Shown: positions 26,323 to 35,815 of the stretch, piece after piece
Position numbering within the stretch: position 1 is the stretch's first letter
Layout: each line of letters opens with the position of its first letter
Source: Sulfobacillus benefaciens
GTDB taxonomy: Bacteria > Bacillota > Sulfobacillia > Sulfobacillales > Sulfobacillaceae
Assembly: GCA_003023695.1 (NCBI GenBank)
Contig: PXYW01000030.1
Span: forward strand, 1 to 63,277
Direction of reading: 5' to 3'
DNA length: 63,277 nt
Program-made: the position numbers and the translations under genes
Notes under the pieces: generated by a model
Databases searched by the model: none
Told to the model about the DNA's origin: nothing
What the model saw: the letters and a program-made list of their open reading frames with translations, nothing else

Positions 26323-26691
26323 CTACCCGCCAGTAATAGTAAGGAGGGGGCTCGCGTCGGAATTTGGCAATGTTGGACAGACAATATCCACCCGATGGGC
26401 ATTAAGCCACTCTTCCTGATCAGCAACCCGCGGCAAATCACGAACCAGTTCTCTCACGGCAGGAGGCAAATCATCCCGCAACGCATAATACGTCCAATAT
26501 TTTTGACGCCGCTCCGATACCAAACCTACTTGCTTGAGTTTACGGAGGTGCTGAGAAACTGCAGGCTGACTTATCGGCAGCAGTTCGACCAGTTCACAAA
26601 CACACGCTTGCCTTACTCGGAGTAATGCTAGAATTCGAAGTCTGGTCGGATCGCCTAACGCTCGGAAAAGCTCAGCTTTGGTCTCATACAT
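26323..26691 (-). CDS. arsR: ArsR arsenite-responsive repressor
   Basis: A 122-residue winged-helix repressor of the ArsR/SmtB family. The As(III) motif is seen in RQACVCELVELL (C-V-C), just before the recognition helix ISQPAVSQHLRKLKQVGLV. A further Cys occurs in DIVCPT near the C-terminus. First gene of the ars operon; it should repress its own promoter at 26716-26744. Confidence 0.9.
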   Translation of the reverse strand: MYETKAELFRALGDPTRLRILALLRVRQACVCELVELLPISQPAVSQHLRKLKQVGLVSERRQKYWTYYALRDDLPPAVRELVRDLPRVADQEEWLNAHRVDIVCPTLPNSDASPLLTITGG

Positions 26692-26715
26692 TAAATATCA
26701 CCTCATTACGATATA

Positions 26716-26744
26716 CTTATATACGGATATACAGTAATTGTCAA
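26716..26744 (-). promoter_or_regulatory. Promoter and likely operator of the ars operon
   Basis: On the minus strand, TTGACA (26744-26739), 17 nt spacer, TATAAG (26721-26716). The spacer and -10 contain repeated ATAT blocks with partial dyad symmetry around a CGTATATA core, like ArsR operators that overlap the -10. Confidence 0.7.
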
Positions 26745-26792
26745 CCGTGGACATGGGCACAGCTTTCAAAGGCCTAACTGATAAGGCGGGTT

Positions 26793-27008
26793 TTACGGAC
26801 AGAGTATTTCATGTTCCGGTGCCAAGTGCGCCATATCGGCCCAATATTGAAATTGGCGGGCCAATCGGTCCATTTCGTCTGGGTTCAAACGATAATATAC
26901 CCAACGTTGGTCCTCGGGTTTACGACGGGACTCAATCAGACGTTGTTCTCGCAGTACCCGCAAATGATGCGACACGGAGTTTTGCGGCAGTCCTAACTGT
27001 TCCGTGAT
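26793..27008 (-). pseudogene. Truncated ArsR/SmtB-family regulator
   Basis: The C-terminal two thirds of a second ArsR-type regulator: ITEQLGLPQNSVSHHLRVLR (helix-turn-helix) and the wing RKPEDQRWVYYRLNPDEM. An in-frame TAA just upstream and the lack of an N-terminal third show a 5' truncation. No C-V-C motif remains. The 27009-27304 stretch beyond it shows no gene; a TTGACA at 27172-27177 has no convincing -10. Confidence 0.7.
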
Positions 27009-27304
27009 TTAGGAATCTAAGGCTTGCGATAGGGTTCGTGGAATCCTTACGTCGCATGCGGACGCATGGTGGTTCAAGGCGCCCCGTCGTCGTTCGTACC
27101 ACGGGGCACCAGCTATTCAGCAAAAATAACCGACGCGGGGAATATTGATTCGGTGTACTCTGAGGCGTTTTTGACAATTTATGCGAGGATCAGAAATAAA
27201 CGCAGGTCAGGTACTTCCGTGCACTAATATCTCGCTGCAGACTAAACCATTACAATAGATACGTAGATACAGAAATTTTCCTAAGATTCCCAAGGAGGTC
27301 TCCT

Positions 27305-27544
27305 ATGCTAACGGCATACGGCGCAACTGTCGTGACCCTGATGATGATATTTTACGCCTTAGAATCCCGTTCTCCATGGTTTACTTTTGCATTTGCCGTC
27401 GCTTGTTTAGGATCCGCAAGCTACGGATTTCTAGCGGGAACCTGGCCATTTGGCGTCGTGGAGAGCGTGTGGAGTGTGATTGCGTTGCGCAAGTGGTCAC
27501 ACTTGCGTCGATCAATGATCCAAACGCAGGTGACAAAACAATAG
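27305..27544 (+). CDS. Small membrane protein, unknown function
   Basis: 79 residues with two hydrophobic segments (about residues 3-18 and 26-50) and the conserved-looking end TWPFGVVESVWSVIALRKW. Proteins with a similar W-P-F-G-x-V-E tail are widespread small membrane proteins without assigned function; that is from memory. AAGGAGG precedes the ATG with 8-9 nt spacing, which makes translation likely. Confidence 0.6.
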   Translation: MLTAYGATVVTLMMIFYALESRSPWFTFAFAVACLGSASYGFLAGTWPFGVVESVWSVIALRKWSHLRRSMIQTQVTKQ

Positions 27545-27619
27545 ACGAAGACAATGCTTCGGGGATCGTTACGGCCATGAAAGAGAGCGTGTACTAGGAT
27601 GCGGACTTAATACAACTCT

Positions 27620-29047
27620 TCACTTAGCCGTGGCATGGCTTAAATCTCGCGGTTTTCTTACAGACGTAGCTGCCCGGTTTTCACCCGCGGTTTCTTCTAG
27701 CGAGCGCCCGCTCGTTTCGTATCCCAATAGCCATGTCACCAGCAGACCTAGGAATGAGGCGATGGCAACCATGGCTAATGTCGGGCCAATTCCCACATTT
27801 TTTACCATCACCGGGAGAAGAAATATCCCGACTGCCGCGCCAAACTTTCCTGATGCGGCAGCTAGTCCATGGCCAGAGGCACGAAGACTAGTAGGAAACA
27901 ATTCGGTGGGTAAAATCCATGTGGTGGCATTAGGTCCCATATTAACCATAATGTTGAAGAGGGCAAATCCCAAGAAAATTACTGCCATCGTCATTCCGCT
28001 AGAACCTTTTGGTACTCCGACAAACGCCAGCAATACCATAGCGGCAGTCATCCCCAAAAATCCCAGCCATTGAAGCCGAATACGGCCCCACTTTTCAATC
28101 AACAAGATACTAAGGGCAAATCCTACCACCAAAAACACATCCAAGAAAACCGCGCCCTGAGTAGATAAAATGTCCTTGTGGATAAAGCTGCCATGACCGG
28201 TAAAGGCCATCACTGCCAAGATGGTTGGGGTAAAGACCCCAATCCCATAAAGCCCGATATCCATCAAAAACCAAGGGACTGTGGCCAACACGGTGCGGCG
28301 AATATATTTTTTACTAAATAGTTCACGATAATTTAATTTGGCCTCGACGGTATTTGCCATCACAGTTTTGCCAGTGAGTTGGCGGGTAATTTCCTGAGCC
28401 TTTTCAGCATTGCCTTGAGCCATATGCCACCGGGGACTTTCGGGAACCGAAGTCCTAAGAATCATAACTACCACCGCAGGAATAACCCCAATGGCCAGCA
28501 TATAACGCCATGCATCTGGATTGGGGTGCACCATTAAAATGCCTAACCCCACCGCGGCTCCAAACAACGCTCCGACGGCTTGAAAACTAAATGCGCCCGA
28601 CAACATTCGCCCTCGGATTTTCTTAGGCATGAATTCTGACACATAAGTCGAGGAAATGGGGTAGTCGGCACCTATCCCGATTCCAAGGAGGAACCGAAAC
28701 GCTAGAAGCGATTCAATATTCCATGCTAGAGCCGACAATCCAGCAAAAATCACAAAGAACAACAAATCAAACAAATACATGGCCTTACGACCAAGCTTGT
28801 CGGTATAACGCCCCAAAGTGAACGCTCCGACCATGGCTCCTAGCGGTGCCGCAGCTCCCACTAGCCCAATCCAGCTTTTAGACACACCCATGCTATGGCC
28901 AATCAATGGCAACGCGACACCAATAATGAACAGGTCGAACCCGTCGAGAAATACTCCCATCGCAGACAAAAACCAGACTTTCCAGTGCGTCCGGCTCAGT
29001 TTTGCGTTATCGAGAGCGCCATTAATATTTTCGGTGTCGGTCAGCAT
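27620..29047 (-). CDS. MFS transporter, metabolite:H+ symporter type
   Basis: 475 residues with 12 predicted membrane helices. The loop 2-3 motif GRYTDKLGRKAMY and the loop 4-5 segment GIGIGADYPISSTYVSEF are typical of the sugar/phosphate/aromatic acid symporter families. The substrate is not clear from sequence; the ADYPIS motif resembles that of inorganic phosphate and organic acid symporters. Monocistronic. Confidence 0.82.
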   Translation of the reverse strand: MLTDTENINGALDNAKLSRTHWKVWFLSAMGVFLDGFDLFIIGVALPLIGHSMGVSKSWIGLVGAAAPLGAMVGAFTLGRYTDKLGRKAMYLFDLLFFVIFAGLSALAWNIESLLAFRFLLGIGIGADYPISSTYVSEFMPKKIRGRMLSGAFSFQAVGALFGAAVGLGILMVHPNPDAWRYMLAIGVIPAVVVMILRTSVPESPRWHMAQGNAEKAQEITRQLTGKTVMANTVEAKLNYRELFSKKYIRRTVLATVPWFLMDIGLYGIGVFTPTILAVMAFTGHGSFIHKDILSTQGAVFLDVFLVVGFALSILLIEKWGRIRLQWLGFLGMTAAMVLLAFVGVPKGSSGMTMAVIFLGFALFNIMVNMGPNATTWILPTELFPTSLRASGHGLAAASGKFGAAVGIFLLPVMVKNVGIGPTLAMVAIASFLGLLVTWLLGYETSGRSLEETAGENRAATSVRKPRDLSHATAK

Positions 29048-29164
29048 GATGTCCTCCTGAGTGCTGTTGAATGAGTGTTCCCGTTTCTCACCCCTATCAT
29101 GCGCCCCGATAATTATGGCGGTTTTAACATGAGATTAAGATTCCGTTAACAACAAACAGATTAT

Positions 29165-30349
29165 TTATTCTCCCACTTCAAGAATGAGGCACTTCAAATA
29201 GCGAGACTCCGGTAATGCCGGCAACATCGGGTGATCCGGACCTTGTCCCCGTATCTCCATAATTTTTACGTGGCGTTTGGCGTCTTTGGCAGCATCGCTA
29301 ATGACACCGATAAAATCCGTTTCCGAGACATGGTAGGAGCAACTCGAAGTCACCAAAATGCCTCCAGGACGGATTAATTTGATGGCACGCAAGTTAATCT
29401 CTTTGTATCCCTTTAGAGCACCTGCCACTGCATCCCTTGACTTAGTAAAGGCGGGCGGGTCCAAAATACCTAGGTCAAACTGCGGACCCCGTTCGCTGGA
29501 GGTACGAAGCCAATCAAAAGCATTCGCAGTGATGAATGTCATCCGCTCATCGAGACCGTTAATCATCGCATTGTGCTTTGCTTGCGCGATGGCTCCTTCA
29601 TCAATATCCACCGCCACTACTGATGTCGCGCCATGATAAGCGGCGGTAAGACCAAACCCTCCAGTATGACAAAATACGTCAAACGCCTCTTTCCCGCCAG
29701 CTAGTGATGCCACGCGGCCTCGGTTTTCATATTGGTCGAGAAAATGGCCCGTTTTTTGTCCGTCCGCCAAATCAATCGACAGAGTCACACCGTGTTCATG
29801 AATGAACACCGGGGATTCCATGCGGCCGAACACTAATTGATTCGTTCGAGGCAATCCCTCTCGGGCACGCACCGGCACATCCCCTCGCTCATAAATTCCG
29901 GTAGGATGCAGGAGATTGACTAAGGCGTCTAATATCTCCGGCATAAACGGAACCAACCCGCGGCTTAATACCTCTATCACCAGCATCGGGCCATATTTAT
30001 CGACAATAAGCCCAGCAATACCATCGGCCTCCGAGTTAACGACACGATACGCATCTCGGGGCCCCACCCAAGCGGCACGACTGTGTAACGCCGAACGTAT
30101 TTTTCGTGCAAACCACGGACCATCAATGGTTTCGTCATGACGCCGAGTCAACAGCCGAATCGCTATGACAGACTGCGGATTATAAAATCCGCGTCCGACA
30201 AAACGGTTATGACTATCAACCACAGTCACCACGGATCCCACACCTTCATTGTTTTTGGGCGGCAAAAACTGGCCGCGATAAATCCAGGGAGAGCCCTCAA
30301 ACACACGGGCGGTTTTTACATTAAGCCGGATCGTTGTCTGTGTTTCCAT
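29165..30349 (-). CDS. RlmI-family 23S rRNA m5C methyltransferase
   Basis: About 394 residues. An N-terminal PUA domain (RLNVKTARVFEGSPWIYRGQ...) precedes a SAM-dependent methyltransferase domain with DVFCHTGGFGLTAAYHGA, the catalytic-loop LDPPAFTKS and the Cys in LVTSSCSYHVS. This layout is that of RlmI (YccW), which methylates C1962 of 23S rRNA. The frame opens at 30367; GAGGG 11 nt before ATG 30349 favours that start. Confidence 0.85.
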   Translation of the reverse strand: METQTTIRLNVKTARVFEGSPWIYRGQFLPPKNNEGVGSVVTVVDSHNRFVGRGFYNPQSVIAIRLLTRRHDETIDGPWFARKIRSALHSRAAWVGPRDAYRVVNSEADGIAGLIVDKYGPMLVIEVLSRGLVPFMPEILDALVNLLHPTGIYERGDVPVRAREGLPRTNQLVFGRMESPVFIHEHGVTLSIDLADGQKTGHFLDQYENRGRVASLAGGKEAFDVFCHTGGFGLTAAYHGATSVVAVDIDEGAIAQAKHNAMINGLDERMTFITANAFDWLRTSSERGPQFDLGILDPPAFTKSRDAVAGALKGYKEINLRAIKLIRPGGILVTSSCSYHVSETDFIGVISDAAKDAKRHVKIMEIRGQGPDHPMLPALPESRYLKCLILEVGE

Positions 30350-30445
30350 CGTCCTTAGTACCCTCACATTTCACTGAGCTAACTTGCCTTAGTATAACCG
30401 ACCCGGGCAGGAAAATCTTGTCAGCGGAAACGCATGTTCCCTATT

Positions 30446-31636
30446 TCAACGCGCCCGCCATCGTCGCGAAAAGGGACGACGTGTTATGGTCGACCCCAGA
30501 ACATTGGTAAGAGACGTTTCCACGGGTTTGCCCGCGATCGCTTCGGCAATCAACTGGCCTAAAGCGGTAGACAAAACGACCCCATGGCCAGTGTACCCTG
30601 CGGCAAACCAATATCCACCGGGAGTTCTCCCGAAGTGGGGCAACCCATCCCAAGATATAGCGACACGCCCCTCCCATTCGAATGCCCTCGGAACTTGTGC
30701 CATTTGAGGAAACATCCGGGCAATCTTGGGTAGAATCGGCGGTCGTCCTCCAAACAAGAGACGGCCGTGTTCCACCAATCGAAAGTAGTGATATTCTTGG
30801 GAACTGTCCGATACCGTTGGCATCATTTCTGGAAGCAAGCCCTTTTGTGGGTCCGTCACTACAACCTGACTTGCCACCGACCACAATTGGGATCTCACCC
30901 AATGAGCAAATGATGGGACATAGCCGTTGGTGGCTAAGATGACCTCCTTAGCATGACTGACAAATTTCTGGCCCCGAACCCGATACCCTGTGGGTTCTCG
31001 ATCAATAGCCATCACGGGGGCGAAACAAAAGATCTTTGCTCCCTGACGTTCGGCCGCCTTTGCCAATCCTTGGACAAATTTTAAAGGATTCACTTGGTAA
31101 CAAGCATTATCATAAATCCCTCCCAAATACAGGGACGTTCCCACCCGGTCCCAAATCTCGCCTTTAGACCACCACTCGGTCTGTTTGCCCAATGCTGCCA
31201 ATACCCGTTGCTCTTCTTGCAAGCGTAAGACATCCGATTCGGTCCATGCGGCATCAAGGTGGCCGACCTGTTGCAGATCGCACACAATCTCCTCATCGGA
31301 GGCGATTTGAACAAACCGCGACAACGCCTCTTCCGAAAAACGCCAGAGTACTTGCGCGGTGTCATTTCCATACCGTTCGCGAATCTGTCTCATGTCTAAG
31401 GGCCAGCCATTGAGCGCCTGCCCTCCATTTCTCCCGCTGGCACCTGAACCCACATCAAAGGCTTCTAAAACCATCACCTGGCGCCCAGCACGTGAGAGAT
31501 GGTATGCTGCAGAAATGCCGGTCAATCCTCCCCCGACCACGATCACATCCATCCTTTGGGGAATGCCCTCAGAGCCAGTCGAGATAAAGGGATCTGTAGT
31601 TTTAGTCCAATACGATGATTGGCTATCGGCCACCAT
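30446..31636 (-). CDS. FAD-dependent amine/amino acid oxidoreductase (DAO family)
   Basis: 396 residues. N-terminal FAD motif VIVVGGGLTGISAAYHLSRAG, then SGASGRNGGQALNG, typical of the glycine oxidase / gamma-glutamylputrescine oxidase branch of the D-amino acid oxidase family, and near the C-terminus WFAAGYTGHGVVLSTALGQ. It oxidises a primary or secondary amine; the exact substrate is unknown. The last ~20 residues (TITRRPFSRRWRAR) are basic and unlike the family, but the frame is intact. Confidence 0.82.
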   Translation of the reverse strand: MVADSQSSYWTKTTDPFISTGSEGIPQRMDVIVVGGGLTGISAAYHLSRAGRQVMVLEAFDVGSGASGRNGGQALNGWPLDMRQIRERYGNDTAQVLWRFSEEALSRFVQIASDEEIVCDLQQVGHLDAAWTESDVLRLQEEQRVLAALGKQTEWWSKGEIWDRVGTSLYLGGIYDNACYQVNPLKFVQGLAKAAERQGAKIFCFAPVMAIDREPTGYRVRGQKFVSHAKEVILATNGYVPSFAHWVRSQLWSVASQVVVTDPQKGLLPEMMPTVSDSSQEYHYFRLVEHGRLLFGGRPPILPKIARMFPQMAQVPRAFEWEGRVAISWDGLPHFGRTPGGYWFAAGYTGHGVVLSTALGQLIAEAIAGKPVETSLTNVLGSTITRRPFSRRWRAR

Positions 31637-31972
31637 AAATTGTCTGTCTCCTTGACCTCACTATGACTTTTCGATTTTTTCACGCCGGTATGAGAATGTC
31701 CTCGACATCTCAGAATCATACTAGTGGCACCGCCACTTAGGCAGGTCATCAATCTTACCACTGTTCGCACAACATAAATAGATTCAGGGCGGCTTGGTGC
31801 GTTTCTGTTGCTGTAAGGCCATCAATCCTTAAGATGCACCCCCATGCAATCTTTGGATACTTGCTTGTCTATTTCTCACTATGGAGTATATATGAAAGAA
31901 AGCCTTTCACATTCGCGGACATATAATTGTTCGCATTACTGAATTTTTTCTATGGGAAAAGAAGGTGACACT
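31637..31972 (+). promoter_or_regulatory. Intergenic region upstream of selD with a dyad over a -10
   Basis: 336 bp without a credible gene. Near the right end GCGGACA (31915-31921) and TGTTCGC (31928-31934) form an imperfect inverted repeat flanking TATAAT (31922-31927), which may be the selD promoter under repressor control. No tRNA-Sec or riboswitch was recognised here. Confidence 0.4.
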
Positions 31973-33019
31973 ATGGCAAAGCGGTTGACGCAAATGACCA
32001 CTAAATCCGGGTGAGGGTGTAAGTTAGGTCCGGAGGACCTAACCCAAGCATTAAGTTTTTTGGTGTCGGCGCCCGTAGCGGATCCTCGGGTACTGGTGGG
32101 GAACGAAACCCATGACGACGCAGGCGTTTTTTTGTTGGATGCCACGCGTGCCTTGGTTCATACGGTCGACTTTCTGACACCGGTGGTAGATGATCCGTAT
32201 ATTTTTGGACAAGTGGCCGCCGCCAATTCCCTGTCGGATATTTACGCCATGGGCGCTACCCCCCTATCCGCACTCAATTTATTAGCGGTCCCGGATGAGA
32301 TCCTCAGCCCTCAAACGATTGGCCAAATGCTACGAGGAGGACAATCCATATTAGACAGGGCCGACACTGCCTTGCTAGGGGGCCATTCGATTGACGATCC
32401 CGAACCCAAAATGGGGTATGCCGTGACGGGCATTGTCCAACCCGACCGAATTTGGCGCAATAGCACCGCACACCCGGGTGATCGCCTATTTTTGACCAAA
32501 CCCATTGGAAGCGGGGTTATCATTAAAGCCATTAAAGATGGGGACGCCACCGATACCATGGCCGATGCCGTGATTGCCATGATGACAACTTTGAATCGCG
32601 GGGCGAAGGAGGCCTTAGAGGAAGCTTGCATACCAACAGCGGTAACCGACGTTACCGGTTTTGGGCTGCTGGGCCATGTTTGGGAAATGGCTATGGGGGC
32701 GGGAGTTGGTATTCATATTGATGCCGCAAAGGTTCCTCTTTTGCCGGGTGCTGCTGACTTAGCTCAATCGGATCGGTTCCCCGCCGGAAGTCGGCGCAAT
32801 CTCGATTATGTGAGGCCTCATCTTCAGGTAAAAAACCGCGTTGAGAACTGGCTGTTGACTTTATTGTCAGATGCGGTCACCTCAGGTGGACTGATTTTTA
32901 CTGTGAAAGCCGAGGATGAAGCGAAAGTTTGCCAGAGTTTTGCGGACAAAGGTCTTCCCCTTTACGCCATTGGCTACGTCGTTCAAACAGAAGTCCCGAT
33001 GTTAGTAGTGAATCGATAG
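31973..33019 (+). CDS. selD: Selenide, water dikinase (selenophosphate synthetase), selenocysteine-containing
   Basis: 348 residues if the in-frame TGA at 32012-32014 is read as selenocysteine (codon 14). The text around it is LTQMTTKSG-Sec-GCKLGPEDL, aligning with the catalytic Cys/Sec loop of SelD. Downstream are NETHDDAGVF, FLTPVVDDPYIFGQVAAANSLSD and VTDVTGFGLLGHVWEMA, all diagnostic. It makes selenophosphate from selenide and ATP, the selenium donor for Sec-tRNA. The start ATG follows AGAAGG. Calling a gene after the stop would begin at 32060 and lose the active site. A perfect hairpin at 32023-32043 follows the UGA. Confidence 0.93.
32023..32043 (+). promoter_or_regulatory. Bacterial SECIS-like hairpin in selD
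   Basis: GTTAGGTCC (32023-32031), loop GGA, GGACCTAAC (32035-32043): a perfect 9 bp stem beginning 8 nt after the UGA. Position and a G-rich apical loop fit recognition by SelB. Confidence 0.8.
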
Positions 33020-33367
33020 ACCCCATACTGCCCCCATGGGACTGGCGGACGGCAGGGTTTTCAGACACCAGGGACAGCGGATCCGTCGCAACGGGACCAT
33101 CCATCAACGGAGAAATCCCTTGCCGGAGAGTGAGCGCGGTCGGACCGCATCCCATACACCTCAGTCTAAAATTCTTTCACGGTAACCCTCAGGAGACGAC
33201 CCCCTAATTTATTGCACGAAGTCAAAATGAATGAGGGCCACCACCCCTACGAAGCTTCCGTATGCCGACGCCTCTAACGGTCTGCGGTCCACAGCCTCTG
33301 ACCCTATACAGCCGATTCCATGGGCTGTCAGGATAAAAAAGTCGCAGATATGTGTCGGTCTCAAGAA
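33020..33367. other. Gene-free stretch after selD
   Basis: About 350 bp with no convincing gene, repeat or terminator. Short open frames on both strands lack ribosome sites and family likeness. It opens a decayed zone reaching to 35.8 kb. Confidence 0.4.
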
Positions 33368-33885
33368 TCAGAGGGAAGGCGACGGTTTGTGTAGACACGG
33401 TACCGCGCATGGAGAGAATCCACGCCTGGTACCAGATCGACCAAAAGGCACGTTAGCCCTTTCGCGTTGTGCTCCACGCCGGATCGCCCGCGGGCTGGGC
33501 GGCCGATCCCGCCAAGCATAATACCCGCTCGGAGATACCTGTAAGATGTGGCACCTCTGCGTGATGCGGAAGGTGGAGCGGTGTGCATGAATGGACGCGT
33601 ATTTCACTTCCGATCGTTGGCGAAGACGCGCATCGCTTTTTTTAGCATGGCATTCTGTTCTTCCCAATTCCGTATCCGCCGCGGTAAGTCATGGACCTCC
33701 TGGTCCTCCGGCCGGCGTGTGCCGCTGCCGACAAACGGGCGGTCGGGATGCTGCCGCACATTTCTCAGCCATTGGTGGAACGTCGTGTCCGCAACGCCGC
33801 GGGCGACCTCCTCAATTGGTTTCGTCAGCGCCGTCACCAATTGCACCGCTTGCGCTTTAAACGCCGCATCATATTTTGTGGCCAT
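33368..33885 (-). mobile_element. IS3-family insertion sequence remnant (orfA plus start of orfB)
   Basis: On the minus strand, orfA starts at ATG 33885 (MATKYDAAFKAQAVQLVTAL), an HTH protein with the C-terminal leucine-zipper region RIRNWEEQNAMLKKAMRV. A slippery run of seven A followed by G (near 33636-33643) would shift the ribosome into orfB, which begins SEVKYASIHAHRSTFRITQR and VSPSGYYAWRDRPPSPRAI. Homology stops soon afterwards; the DDE catalytic core of orfB is missing. No terminal inverted repeats were found. The element is dead. Confidence 0.75.
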
Positions 33886-33959
33886 AGAGTGCACTTCAAT
33901 TAGAGTGAGGATATCATCCCCGAGTTCAAGGTCTCCATGGAATAGACTAACATTCAAAC

Positions 33960-34264
33960 CTTTCGCGCTTATTTAGCGCGGCTTCCATTCCCGGGGGATG
34001 GGTTCATGGTGCGCCCCGTCTTCGAACAAGAACTCTTACGCTGTACCTTTCTCGATCCCAGTCGGTTCAACCCCCAATAACGAGACAAACAGTGATCATG
34101 CGCGATCTGTCACACCGTGAGGCCATGATGGGGGAAATTACCAGTCCCCTGGATTGTTATATCTACACCCGGCGTGATGGCTCCGGGCGTCTGGATTGGC
34201 GGCCAGTTTGATCCAGCTCAGACATGCCAAGGTGAGTTAAGTCAAATTGCGATATACTGAGATT
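33960..34264. other. Gene-free stretch between the IS3 remnant and hicB
   Basis: About 300 bp without a recognisable gene. Several short broken frames look like old coding debris. No origin, array or structured RNA is seen. Confidence 0.35.
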
Positions 34265-34281
34265 AAGGAGGAATGCATGTT

Positions 34282-34503
34282 ATGGGCTATCCTGTGCGAT
34301 TTACGGCGGCCATTACGCACGAAGGGCCATGGTATGTAGCGCGCTGTTTAGAGGTCGAGATTGCCAGTCAAGGAGAATCTCTCGAAAAGGCCCTGGATAA
34401 TCTTCGCGAAGCGTTAGAATTATACTTTGAAGATACGCCTCTGACCGACTTGCCAACGACACCGATTTTAGCCCCGGCTACAATAGAGTTGCCCCAACCA
34501 TGA
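34282..34503 (+). CDS. hicB: HicB-type antitoxin
   Basis: About 73 residues of the HicB fold: FTAAITHEGPWYVARCLEVE followed by GESLEKALDNLREALELYFE, a degenerate RNase H-like domain that neutralises HicA. AAGGAGG at 34265-34271 favours the ATG at 34282 over that at 34273. It has no separate DNA-binding domain. Its stop overlaps the hicA start by 4 bp. The partner hicA is broken, so this antitoxin is an orphan. Confidence 0.8.
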   Translation: MGYPVRFTAAITHEGPWYVARCLEVEIASQGESLEKALDNLREALELYFEDTPLTDLPTTPILAPATIELPQP

Positions 34504-34711
34504 GTCCAGGTCTGCCGATGCTCTCAGGTCGCGAGGTGGTGACGGCCTTAAAACAGGCAGAATTTGTTCCTGTCAGCCAACGCGGAAACTTCGTCACCCT
34601 GATGGGCGCGCGGTGATTGTGCCCGTGCACCATGAACTAGCATTGGGTACCTTGTCTTCCATCTTGCGACAAAGCCAATTGACACTCGAAGAATTTCAGC
34701 GCTTGCTATAA
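34500..34711 (+). pseudogene. hicA: HicA-type mRNA interferase, frameshifted
   Basis: The first part reads PMLSGREVVTALKQAEFVPV, then SQRG. After about 34590 the correct frame is lost through a small deletion, and the rest continues in another frame as KLRHPDGRAVIVPVHHELAL and GTLSSILRQSQLTLEEFQRL. The region of the catalytic His (expected in a G-S-H motif) is what was deleted. The TGA at 34614 is therefore a frameshift stop, not a selenocysteine codon. Confidence 0.8.
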
Positions 34712-34765
34712 ATTTATTATCAGACTTAGATAGACTGACCTAGCAACGAAGAGAAAGCACTGAAG

Positions 34766-35512
34766 ATGAAAACTTATCAGATCAAAACACGTGATGGCCG
34801 TGCCCTTCACGTGGTGGAAGCGGGCGATCCGGCTGTGATCGTGCATATTGGCACACCTGGCGCGGGGATCTCGTATGCTCCGCATGAATGGTCTTGATCG
34901 TCCTATCCGACTTCTTAGTTATAGTCGCCCCGGTGATGCCGGTTCGACTCGTCATGCGGGGCGGAATGTGGCCGATACCGCACGCGATGTTGAAGATATT
35001 TTAAATGCCTAAAACATCGACCGCTGCGCAACGCGGGGGATATCCGGCGGAGGTGCTCATGCCCTGGTGTGTGCCGCCTTACTTCCCTCTCGGGTGGTGG
35101 CCGCTTGTGCCCTAGCGAGTGTTGCACCGTATGGGGCGGGGAGAAGACAATATCGAAGAATTTTCGGCGGCTCTTCAAGGGCCGGATGCCATTCGGGCCG
35201 ATTTGACTCAGCGAGCACAAGAGCTGACTCATTTGGATTTGCCGATACTTTTGGACAATATGTCGCCATTACTTAGTCCTGTGGACCAAAGGACATTGAC
35301 AGGCGATTTCGGGGCGTATTTACTGGAATCCTTTAGTACGGTAAAAACTCACGGGATTGAGGGGTGGCTCGACGATGACTTGGCGTTTGTGAAACCGTGG
35401 GGTTTTGACGTGTTGGCGATTTCGGATTCCGGTGCAGATATGGCAAGGAAAACAAAAGACCAGTTTGTTCCCTTTTCCCATGGTCAGTGGCTAGGCCAAC
35501 ATATTGTGATCG
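34766..35512 (+). pseudogene. Alpha/beta hydrolase, multiply frameshifted
   Basis: Pieces of one alpha/beta hydrolase lie in order but in different frames: KTRDGRALHVVEAGDPAV, then RPGDAGSTRHAGRNVADTAR, then SGGGAHALVCAALLPSRVVA (nucleophile elbow G-x-S-x-G damaged to ISGGGAHAL), then a longer intact stretch from about 35119, then IPVQIWQGKQ and DQFVPFSHGQWLGQHI. At least three frameshifts and internal stops. From 35513 to 35802 the frame stays open but no family is recognisable. Confidence 0.75.
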
Positions 35513-35779
35513 GGGAATGCGCGAATGGGAAGACGGCGAGTGCGGACCACCAAGGCGCTAAAGATTCCGTGGACTGGCCTCATCTCGGACAAGCCTTTCG
35601 CATCGACTGCCACACCACGGATTTGGATGGCGGCAACCCGCGCGATGAGGTGACGGTTGGCATCACCCCCCACCCCGGATCAGGCCGTGACGACCGGGGA
35701 CCCGAGGGAATTGTAGCATCAAGACCCGATCAGGTCTCGTTCTCCGCTGTAACCAACCAACTTGCCATCAATGCCACAA

Positions 35780-35815
35780 CCGCCGCTATCAAAAATGGAT
35801 AGTTGATAGCGGCGG
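35780..35815. terminator. Strong hairpin between the hydrolase remnant and the 161-residue membrane gene
   Basis: A perfect 12 bp stem CCGCCGCTATCA / TGATAGCGGCGG (35780-35791 with 35804-35815) at the 3' end of the minus-strand gene. The plus-strand loop contains AAAAA but no long T-run follows either arm. Confidence 0.55.

Noticed and set aside
30441..30902. 153-codon minus-strand frame overlapping the FAD oxidase end
   Set aside because: It is an out-of-frame shadow; the FAD oxidase frame has clear family motifs through the same DNA.
34600..34620. TGA in hicA as a selenocysteine codon
   Set aside because: Family homology continues in another frame after the TGA and no hairpin of the type seen in the three selenoprotein genes follows; it is a frameshift.
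34880..34900. TGA in the alpha/beta hydrolase as a selenocysteine codon
   Set aside because: Several other frameshifts and a damaged nucleophile elbow show a pseudogene.
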